Source of the DNA: Spirochaetota bacterium
GTDB lineage: Bacteria; Spirochaetota; Spirochaetia; Treponematales; UBA12059
Length of the DNA: 64,000 bases
Direction: 5' to 3'
NCBI GenBank assembly: GCA_018262985.1
Contig: JADFDI010000002.1
Span: forward strand, 62,001 to 126,000
The position numbers and the translations under genes are program-made. Below the pieces are notes generated by a model. That model had not been told where the DNA came from, made no database searches, and saw only the letters and a list, made by a program, of their open reading frames with translations. Below, piece after piece: positions 18,853-26,523 of this stretch. The stretch's first letter is position 1. Each line of letters begins with the position of its first letter.

Positions 18853-20493
18853 TTAGGCCAACTCCTCGTCGAGCAGCTCCATCGCGCGGCGGCGCGCCTC
18901 CTCCAGGGCCACTTCCGGTTCCGCTTCTCCTCCCGCTCCGAGAGCCGCCGCGAGCGGCAGCAGGGTCGTCCAGAGGTCCCGCGAGGCGGCATCCAGACGC
19001 TTCAGATGGACGGCCGCGGGGGCCGCGGGTCCGTCCAGCGCGGCCAATCCGTCGCGGTAGGCGCGAAGGAAGCGCTCCGGCGTCGTCGACGCGGCTCCTG
19101 CGCCGAAGAAGCCGCGACCGCCGTTTCCACGGGGCTCGGGCGAAGCCAGGTCGAGCCTGACGCCGCGACCCCGCGCCGCGATGACGCGCATCCGGGAACG
19201 CGACGCGAACGATTCCAGCCGCGATCGGTAGGCTTCGAGGGGCCTGGAGACGTAGCGGAAGCCCCGTTCGTCCTCCTCGCGCGCGAGAGGGTCGCTGCGG
19301 TACAGGAAGCCGGCGAACGACGACTCCAGCGGACGGACGCGGGAAGCGCGGTCGTCGAAGTAGCGATGTATGTAGGTTCCGCGCGCGTAGCTCGAACCCG
19401 AGGGATAGGAATAGTCGGCGCCGTACAGCGTCGCGGTCTCGGCGCCGAGCGACTCGGCCAGCGAAAGAGCCGCGAAGGCGACGTTTCCGCCGCTCGTGTC
19501 GATGGCCGGGAACGGCCTCCATTTGGCCGATACGTAGCGGCAGAACGGGTGGCCGGAGGAGACGAATCGGAGGTCGGCGAAGCGCCGGGTCACCGTGGGT
19601 GGCGAGGCCAGGTCGAGGACCAGGGGAATCCGGGCTTGCTCTCCGACGAAATGGTAGTAGCTGATGTGCTGGCAATCGATCGAAATCACCGCGTCGGGTT
19701 CGATGCCCGCGCTTGAAAGGGCCGGAAGGCTCGTATCGGCCGCGATGAGGAATGCCTCGCTTCTGCGATTCCGGATTTCCGCGAGCTGATCCTCGAGCGA
19801 GGGACCTGCGCCGCACACCATCGCCTTCCTGACGGGCGGTAGCGGCTTGTAGGGCCCAGCTGCCCGCGGCAGGTTCCGGATGGTGTTCCTGAACCAGGCC
19901 AGACCGAAATGAGCCTGCACGCTGAAATCGTCACGTATGGTCTTCAGGGCCGATTCGACGCCATGGGCGCAGGCATCGAACCAGGGCCGATCGAGTTCCA
20001 CGCGCGCGCGGAGCGAGGCGGTGACGAGGCCGCCCGACAAGGAAGGAAGGTACAACCCGGGCAGTTCCCTGCCGGCCGCCGCCGGCTCCGGTTCCGCGAG
20101 CAGGGTGAAGCGCGGGTCCGCGAACAGGCGGCTCAGATCCGCGACCTCGATGATGGATCTCACGACGCCCAGGTCCGGTTCGACGCAGAGGAGTCCGGTC
20201 AGTCGGGGATTCCCCAGGAAGGGAAGGATATGCCACGCCGCTCCCAGTCCGTACGAGATTGCGAAAAACGGCGTCGGCGCGTCGGGCGCGGCCCTCTCGC
20301 CGTCCGCCTCGGGATCGTAGAGTCCGTGAAGGCGGACGGCGCGCCCTCCCCGCGTCATCACCGGCACGAGGGCTCCGGATTTAGCCTCGAGGAAGGAGAC
20401 GCCGGGATCGGGAGCCATGCCGGCCAGTTTCCCGGCGATACCTTGATGTCGGCCGGATAGGGCGAGCAGGTTGCGCTCGAGCGTAGGATTCAT
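18853..20493 (-). CDS. DUF115/MptE-like protein (motility accessory factor family)
   Basis: AMVCGAGPSLEDQLAEIRNRRSEAFLIAADTSLPALSSAGIEPDAVISIDCQ, ATLYGADYSYPSGSSYARGTYIHRYF; ATGA overlap with upstream gene. Confidence 0.85.
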   Translation of the reverse strand: MNPTLERNLLALSGRHQGIAGKLAGMAPDPGVSFLEAKSGALVPVMTRGGRAVRLHGLYDPEADGERAAPDAPTPFFAISYGLGAAWHILPFLGNPRLTGLLCVEPDLGVVRSIIEVADLSRLFADPRFTLLAEPEPAAAGRELPGLYLPSLSGGLVTASLRARVELDRPWFDACAHGVESALKTIRDDFSVQAHFGLAWFRNTIRNLPRAAGPYKPLPPVRKAMVCGAGPSLEDQLAEIRNRRSEAFLIAADTSLPALSSAGIEPDAVISIDCQHISYYHFVGEQARIPLVLDLASPPTVTRRFADLRFVSSGHPFCRYVSAKWRPFPAIDTSGGNVAFAALSLAESLGAETATLYGADYSYPSGSSYARGTYIHRYFDDRASRVRPLESSFAGFLYRSDPLAREEDERGFRYVSRPLEAYRSRLESFASRSRMRVIAARGRGVRLDLASPEPRGNGGRGFFGAGAASTTPERFLRAYRDGLAALDGPAAPAAVHLKRLDAASRDLWTTLLPLAAALGAGGEAEPEVALEEARRRAMELLDEELA

Positions 20494-22019
20494 CCGAGCA
20501 GCTCCTCGAGGATTTCCGTCATCGATACCGCGAAGCAGGCGACAGTCGCCGCCGTCAGGGCGGGGGTGGCGGTGCCGCGCGCCCTTTCGGCCAGCCATTC
20601 GGAGGCCCGATCGCCGCAGAACGCCTCGAGTCCCTGTCGCAGCGCTTCGGGAAGGTCCCTGCCCGGAGGCAGACCCTCGAGCCCGTCGGCCAGATCGGAG
20701 GCGAGCCGCTCGAGGATCTCGCGAAGCTTCCGTTCCCTCCCTCCTGCCGACGCGGAAGCGCGATAGGGCCCGCGGATCGGCGAGAAGGGCTGAGCCGGGA
20801 AGCCAAGGAGCGTGCGCGCGTTCGCCATGGTCGTCCGGGGAAGCGAGGCGGGCGAAGCGGGGGATTCGCTCAGGGTCAGGGCGACAGGGCAAGGCAGGCC
20901 GACTCCGGCATAGGCCTCGAAAGCCCTCGATGCGCGCCAGCGGCCGTCCATCCGGGTCGGGTATCCGCTCGCGACGCGCATGAAGGCCTTCGAATGGGCC
21001 GGAGCGATCCGGCTTTTCGAGGCATGGTCGAGCGCGTCGAAAGCGTAGGGGCGTGCATGCTCGCGAAGGTCGTCCGCGGCGAAGTCGACGCCGGCGACCA
21101 CGAGCGAGCTTACGCCCAGCGCCGTCGCGAGCGAGGCCGCGCTGCCCGCGGCGGTTCCGTGCGGCGCCGCGCGGACCGGATCGGCTCCCAGGGCAGCGAG
21201 GAACGGCGCGTCATGGAAGATGCCGAGCTCGACCGGCACGAGGCGTCCGGCCTCCACGACCGAAGGGGGAAGCCTGGCATGGAGCGGAGCAGCGATCGGT
21301 ACCCGCTCGGGGATCCTGAAGTGCAGGAGGTTCCAGGCTCCGGGATCGCTGGCGAACGCCAACTCGGGTATGAAGCCGCGCGTCACGCAAGCATCGGCCG
21401 CCGAGGCGAGGGCCCAGACCCTTATCCGTCCGGCCAGGTCCGCTAGTCCGTCGAGCGCCGCTTCGAGCCCGGGACCCGCCGCGGCGAGCAAAAGGGGGCG
21501 CGTATCCGGCGTGATGGATGAATAGGCCTCGATCCGCAGGAAATTCCTGCACGAATTGAGGAGCCAGCGCCGAGCCCAGAATCGCTCGCTGTTACGCGCG
21601 GCCGACAGGAAGCGAAGCGCCTCGGCGAGCTCGGCGCCGGCCAGCCCGGCGAAAGCGGGGTAGCGCGCCAGGGTCGGACGCCATTCCACGACGAGAATGC
21701 CGCCGTCGAGCCGTCCTTCTAGCGTCCGCACCAGGAAGTCGCGGATTCGCGACGGCGTATCGGGATACCACCGTAGGGCCGAAGACGCTTGTTCGAGTCC
21801 CCTGAAGCGGGGGTCCGCCTGGAGCGATGCTATGGTCGTTCCGGGCCAAAGCCTGTCGGCCGCCACGGCGATCCAATCGGACGCCGGCGCCAACGAGACG
21901 AGCGCCGAGGGTCGACGTCCGCCCGAACGCGCCTCGAGGAAGCGAAGCGCCTCGGCCAGCGGATCGCGGGTCGAATGGAAGCGCGAAGGATCCGCGCGAC
22001 CGCCCGGAGGCTCGATCAA
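20490..22019 (-). CDS. Second, divergent DUF115-like protein
   Basis: PLLLAAAGPGLEAALDGLADLAGRIRVWALASAADACVTRGFIPELAFASDPG, LVVAGVDFAADDLREHARPYAFD; TTG 22019 overlaps upstream TGA (TTGA). Confidence 0.72.
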   Translation of the reverse strand: MIEPPGGRADPSRFHSTRDPLAEALRFLEARSGGRRPSALVSLAPASDWIAVAADRLWPGTTIASLQADPRFRGLEQASSALRWYPDTPSRIRDFLVRTLEGRLDGGILVVEWRPTLARYPAFAGLAGAELAEALRFLSAARNSERFWARRWLLNSCRNFLRIEAYSSITPDTRPLLLAAAGPGLEAALDGLADLAGRIRVWALASAADACVTRGFIPELAFASDPGAWNLLHFRIPERVPIAAPLHARLPPSVVEAGRLVPVELGIFHDAPFLAALGADPVRAAPHGTAAGSAASLATALGVSSLVVAGVDFAADDLREHARPYAFDALDHASKSRIAPAHSKAFMRVASGYPTRMDGRWRASRAFEAYAGVGLPCPVALTLSESPASPASLPRTTMANARTLLGFPAQPFSPIRGPYRASASAGGRERKLREILERLASDLADGLEGLPPGRDLPEALRQGLEAFCGDRASEWLAERARGTATPALTAATVACFAVSMTEILEELLG

Positions 22020-23053
22020 GGCCGCGGTTTCATCGAGCCGAGGAAAGTCTCGATGTATCCCTCGAGCCCTTGCTCGTCCGAGCGGACCGAGAGGAAACCG
22101 AGAATCGGCAATTCGCTCCTGTCGAAACCGCCCAGCGCCCGGGAGAGGCTCGTGGCGAATTGCGCGGCGAGCAATTCGGGGTCGGGGGGGCTGCGGGTCA
22201 GCATGTAGACGGCGAGCCTGGAATCCGGCGACACGCACGCTCCTCCCGTTTCGGAGAGGAGCGAGGAGGCGACCCGGTCGACGAGGGACATGAACGCGTC
22301 CGGTTCGGCGTCGAAGTCCCTCTTCATGGCTTTCCTGATTCCGGAGGCGTCGAAAGACGCGAGGACCAAATGGGAAGCGCCCATCATCCGCATCTTGCGT
22401 GAGAGGTCCCGGCCGAGTTCCGCCGCGGAGCAGCGAAGGCGTTCAGGCATTCCGAGGACGCGCCCGAGGCCAGGGTCGAGCCTGGCGCCGAGGGCCGCGA
22501 AGGCGGCTTCGAGAGTGCCGCTGGGACGCGGTTCGATCGGTCTATCGGAAAGGTACAGGGCTCGGTCCCCGAAACGCAGGGCGTCCAGGGACCGGAATCC
22601 GGACGCGGTCGCGGACGCCAGGCCCAGCCTTAGCGCGTCGAGAGAAGAACCTCCGGCGCGATGCGAGATCGGCCATGCATCGATCATGGCCTGGTCGATG
22701 GACATGCCGCCGCTCGGCGGCAACTTGAATCCGGCTCCGGAGGCGTATCGAAACACAGCGTCGTCGCCGAGGCGCAGGAAGAGTCCCCACGCCCTGGGCG
22801 CGAGCGCTTTCGAGATTTCGCTCGCTATCCGGAAGGCTACCGAGAGGGACGAGCCGTGGATGGTTTCCAGGCGCTTGCCGAAGCCCTCGAGGGAAGCGGG
22901 GCGGACCGCGGGATCCTCATACGTCGATGCGGGACTGAGCGGGCGCTCCGCTGCGGCGCGCGTTCCGGATCGCGGAACGCGCCCTTCATCGGTGGAGGGT
23001 TCCCGTGCAACGGGTCGATCCGGCGCGCTTGGCGCCGGACCCGTCACGGGAGC
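22016..23053 (-). CDS. Hypothetical regulatory/GAF-like protein; probably the 3' part of a frameshifted gene starting at 23154
   Basis: Linker then FGKRLETIHGSSLSVAFRIASEISKALAPRAWGLFLRLGDDAVFRYASGAG; only GTG 23047 available as start, no SD; see finding. Confidence 0.6.
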   Translation of the reverse strand, partial: APVTGPAPSAPDRPVAREPSTDEGRVPRSGTRAAAERPLSPASTYEDPAVRPASLEGFGKRLETIHGSSLSVAFRIASEISKALAPRAWGLFLRLGDDAVFRYASGAGFKLPPSGGMSIDQAMIDAWPISHRAGGSSLDALRLGLASATASGFRSLDALRFGDRALYLSDRPIEPRPSGTLEAAFAALGARLDPGLGRVLGMPERLRCSAAELGRDLSRKMRMMGASHLVLASFDASGIRKAMKRDFDAEPDAFMSLVDRVASSLLSETGGACVSPDSRLAVYMLTRSPPDPELLAAQFATSLSRALGGFDRSELPILGFLSVRSDEQGLEGYIETFLGSMKPRP

Positions 23054-23154
23054 TTTTTTTTTTCGTGCCCGGCTTCGAGAGCCCGCCTGAGCAGTCCGTC
23101 TTTGGCCGGTCGGCCGGGCACGCCGCCCGAGAGGGCTCGTTCGAGGAGGCTCAT
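23046..23154 (-). CDS. Short ORF MSLLERALSGGVPGRPAKDGLLRRALEAGHEKKKLP, probable 5' part of the downstream gene before a -1 shift
   Basis: ATG 23154 right after the upstream stop (TGATATG); ends 8 nt past an A10 tract; stop codon is 23046-23044. Confidence 0.55.
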
Positions 23155-23155
23155 A

Positions 23156-25423
23156 TCACGCCAATCCCAATTCCTCGAACAGGCGCTTGTACGTCTCGAA
23201 GTGTTCCGAACGCGCGAACTCCTCGATCTTGTCGTCCGGCAGCGAGTCGAGCAGCTTGTCGAGGTAGGAAAGCACGTTGCGCACTTCGTCGCGGAGTGGA
23301 TCCTTTTCGTCGGTCCCGATGTCAGCGACGGGAAGCTCCGGCCTTTCGCCTCCGGATCGACCGCCGCCGTCGGGCTTGTATCCGGCGTCGCCTTCCGCCG
23401 CCGCGACCTCGCTCTCGTCGATCTCCGGAAGCTCGACCGATCCCGAAAGCGATTCGAGTTCGGAGATGTCCTCCATGCCCTGGACGAACAGCTTGTCGTC
23501 GAGGGAGGCGGGAACCTGCTCAGGATGCGAGAATCCCTCGATGCCTTCGTCGAGCCCCAGATCCGTCGTCGAGGCGTCCGGCATGGAAGACTCAACGTGA
23601 AGGTTGATCTCGGACTGGTCGGACGCTTCCTCCTCGAGGACGAAGTCGTCGAGGGGCAGCTCGAAATCGGCTCCTTCCTCCACCAGGTCGAGCACGGCTT
23701 CGGACTCCTCCCCTTCGATTTCCGGGATGGTCTCGATGGCGTCCAGGTCCTGTCCGAGCGGAGAGGGCGAATCGGCCGCCGGCACGTCGAAGGGAATATC
23801 CTCGAGCGCGATCTCCCCGCCGCCGTCGGCGTCCTCGAGGACCGGAAGATCCTCTCCGGAACCGAGCAGGTCCGCTTCCTCGGAGATATCGAACTCCCCG
23901 AGGTCGGGTTCGGCGAGCGGGGTGTCTTCGAGGGGCTCCGCGTCCAGTTCGAGCGGCACCTCGCCTTCGAGCGCTTCCTCCAGGTAGCCGGTATCCTCGA
24001 GCGCCGGGGTTATCGGATGGATGCCTTCCTCGAGGATGTTCTCGAGCGCTTTGTCCTGGGACGGTTCGGGTTCGAGCCGGATTTCCTCGATGGCGGGAGG
24101 GGAGGAATAGTCCCCGTCCTCCGGCAGGAGCTCGGACTCGCTCCCCGGCTGGCTCGCGGAGTCGGATACAGCGACGCCCTCTGCGGTCTCCTCGGTGAAA
24201 GCGGCCGTGTTGAGGATGTTGTCGAGCTCATCGCCCGTGAGCGCGATGGTTTCGTCCTCCTCCTCGTCGAAGAAGCCCCCGGCGCGCTCCGCGCGTTCCG
24301 TCGAAACGGAGGCGGCGGGAGCTTCACCGGCGCCCTTGAGCTCGTTGAGCTGGCGCTTCAGGGAGACCAGCTCGCCGCGTATCCCCGCGAGATCCTCGGC
24401 GATGCGCTTGAGGAGGTCGGAGGAATCGGCCTGCGCGATCCGCGAGGGAACGGCCGCCAGATCCCGTTCTACGGCGCCGAGATCGTCGAATGAGGAGTCC
24501 CTCGAAGGACTCTCGTCGAGGACGAGCTCGGGAAGATCGTCGGTGAGCGCGGTAGCCGGGGAGTCGGACGCCGCCGAGGGGAAGGGGGAAGGGGCGGAGC
24601 CGCGGTCGGCCCGGTGTGGATGGCTGGATGGGCCGTCGATGCTCTCGAGGTCGATGTCCACGGTTTCCGTTTCGATCTCGGAGCCCCGATCCGCCATCGA
24701 GTCGGTCCGCGACGCTTCGTCCGTTCCCAGGAAGTCGTCGAACTCCGTAACGGTTTCGAATCCCTTCGAGCCGGATTCTACAGGAACGCCGATATCCTCG
24801 AGGTCGAAGGAAACATCCTCGCCCTCGGAGACCATCGGGCTCGGAATGGTGTCGTCGAACTGGAGGTCGATATCGATCGGCTCGAAGGCATCCTCGGCGC
24901 CGGAGGAACCTTCCGGTTCGGAAGTGGCGCCCGGCCCGGATCCGGAAGCGTCCGCGCCCGGTTCCACCCCGAAGTCCTCGGGGGAGAAAACCTCGAGCTC
25001 GGAATCCTGTCGCGGAGGCGCGGCTCGCGGCCGGCCCGCGTCCTGACGCGGGGCTGGCTCCAGGTCATCGAGGTCCAAGTCGATCACGCCTGAGCCGAGC
25101 TCGGAAAGCTCGGCGGATCCGTCCGCGTCCATTACGCCGTCGGGGGACGAGTCGTCCGGCAGATCCAGGCTGTCGAGCATGCGCTCCTCGTCGGCCGAGA
25201 GGAAACGATCGGCATCAGGATCAAGCCCACCAATTTCAGGCAGGGAACCCGCGTCGTCGATATCAGGCAACACCTCGTCAACCGCATCGCGCTCGATTTC
25301 GAGCTCCTCGACGTCTTCGGGTTCGGATTTCACCCAAACGCCGTACTGCTCGAGCTCGCGATCCGGAGGAAGCTCCGCTTCCGATCCGAGGTGCCGGGAA
25401 TCCTTGCGATCCATGCTCGACAT
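23156..25423 (-). CDS. Large acidic, largely disordered protein with conserved-looking N- and C-terminal segments
   Basis: 755-aa ORF, D/E-rich low complexity; ends LSYLDKLLDSLPDDKIEEFARSEHFETYKRLFEELGLA. Confidence 0.75.
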   Translation of the reverse strand: MSSMDRKDSRHLGSEAELPPDRELEQYGVWVKSEPEDVEELEIERDAVDEVLPDIDDAGSLPEIGGLDPDADRFLSADEERMLDSLDLPDDSSPDGVMDADGSAELSELGSGVIDLDLDDLEPAPRQDAGRPRAAPPRQDSELEVFSPEDFGVEPGADASGSGPGATSEPEGSSGAEDAFEPIDIDLQFDDTIPSPMVSEGEDVSFDLEDIGVPVESGSKGFETVTEFDDFLGTDEASRTDSMADRGSEIETETVDIDLESIDGPSSHPHRADRGSAPSPFPSAASDSPATALTDDLPELVLDESPSRDSSFDDLGAVERDLAAVPSRIAQADSSDLLKRIAEDLAGIRGELVSLKRQLNELKGAGEAPAASVSTERAERAGGFFDEEEDETIALTGDELDNILNTAAFTEETAEGVAVSDSASQPGSESELLPEDGDYSSPPAIEEIRLEPEPSQDKALENILEEGIHPITPALEDTGYLEEALEGEVPLELDAEPLEDTPLAEPDLGEFDISEEADLLGSGEDLPVLEDADGGGEIALEDIPFDVPAADSPSPLGQDLDAIETIPEIEGEESEAVLDLVEEGADFELPLDDFVLEEEASDQSEINLHVESSMPDASTTDLGLDEGIEGFSHPEQVPASLDDKLFVQGMEDISELESLSGSVELPEIDESEVAAAEGDAGYKPDGGGRSGGERPELPVADIGTDEKDPLRDEVRNVLSYLDKLLDSLPDDKIEEFARSEHFETYKRLFEELGLA

Positions 25424-25564
25424 GGCTACTCCGTTCGTAGGGTCGTCTCATCAGAGTATCGGATGCCCGACAACCTTATTGTAGTCTACTTCACGCTTTT
25501 TCCCCTTGTCAACTTCGAAGGACCCCCTCAAGGCGAAGCCGACCCAGGCCGAAGTCTTGTATTG

Positions 25565-26050
25565 ATGAAAGCGCGCCTCGTCTACGCACTCTCCGCGGCC
25601 CTCGCGGTCTATTGCCTGCTCGCGGCGACCTCGGGCGCCTCGGGATTCCGCGCCGCACGCGAGGCGCGGGTCCTCGTCGACCGCATGAACGCGAACATGG
25701 TCGAGCTCGAGACGCGGAACCGCGAGCTCCGCGCCAAGGTCGACTGGATGGAAACCGATCCGGAAGCCCTGCGGCTCGCAGCCCGCGATTCCGGCCTGCT
25801 GGAGCGCGGGGCCTTGCTCATCAGGCTACCGGCGGACGCCGAGCGCGGCGATGCTTGCTCGACCGGCGCTCTCGTGCCGTGGGAACCTTCCGGCGGCATG
25901 GCCGACTCGGACCTCAAGCTGACGGGGCTCGTCCTGGGACTCGCGGTTTTCTTCGTGTCGCTGCTCGTCCCGGATGGCGGCGCGCGGCGCCGCGCGCGGA
26001 ACCGCGCGCCGGACGGCGCGGGCTTCAAGCTCGAGGGAAGACCCGCCTGA
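25565..26050 (+). CDS. FtsB/DivIC-like septum formation initiator protein
   Basis: N-terminal TM, coiled coil ARVLVDRMNANMVELETRNRELRAKVDWMETDPEALRLAARDSGLL. Confidence 0.68.
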   Translation: MKARLVYALSAALAVYCLLAATSGASGFRAAREARVLVDRMNANMVELETRNRELRAKVDWMETDPEALRLAARDSGLLERGALLIRLPADAERGDACSTGALVPWEPSGGMADSDLKLTGLVLGLAVFFVSLLVPDGGARRRARNRAPDGAGFKLEGRPA

Positions 26051-26414
26051 AGAAGCGCTCGATCGCCAACCAGAGCCGAGTCAGCAGGCCGGGAGTCCGG
26101 AGCCGCTCGAGCCGGGCGTAGGCGTCCGCGACCTCCTCGACGGGGACCGGAACGCGTTGCGCGTTCTCCTCAAGCTCGAGCTCGAGGCGGGAGACGCGAT
26201 CCGTCGCGTCGATCATGAGGGCTTCGATGGTGGTCCAGCCGAGTTGACGGGCGGCGGCGAGCCTCCTCCGACCGGATACGAGCACCTTCCGCCTGGTTAT
26301 GACGACCGGATGTAGCTGGCCGTAACGCGCGAGGCTCGCCGACAGGTCATCGATACCGGTCAGTTCCTTGCGAACGCGCTTGCCGACCTTGATCTCGGAA
26401 ATGCGAATCCTCAC
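26025..26414 (-). CDS. Stand-alone ParB/Srx N-terminal domain protein
   Basis: MRIRISEIKVGKRVRKELTGIDDLSASLARYGQLHPVVITRRKVLVSGRRRLAAARQLGW. Confidence 0.85.
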   Translation of the reverse strand: MRIRISEIKVGKRVRKELTGIDDLSASLARYGQLHPVVITRRKVLVSGRRRLAAARQLGWTTIEALMIDATDRVSRLELELEENAQRVPVPVEEVADAYARLERLRTPGLLTRLWLAIERFFRRVFPRA

Positions 26415-26487
26415 CTTACCCGGCCTCCCGGTCCTCCATGATATGGGCGCATCTCAAGGCTAGCTCCCGGACGGCCGAACCGCAAGG

Positions 26488-26519
26488 CGCCCCGCGACCC
26501 GCCTGAGGGTCGCGGGGCG
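26488..26519 (-). terminator. Hairpin downstream of PBP1A gene
   Basis: CGCCCCGCGACCC/GGGTCGCGGGGCG 13-bp perfect stem, 6-nt loop; weak T content. Confidence 0.5.
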
Positions 26520-26523
26520 GGAT

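Noticed and set aside
23002-23063. Plain plus-strand intrinsic terminator as the only explanation of the hairpin plus T10
   Set aside because: Not excluded, but no plus-strand gene precedes it; all recognisable genes from 18853 to 25423 are on the minus strand. Kept as an alternative in the finding
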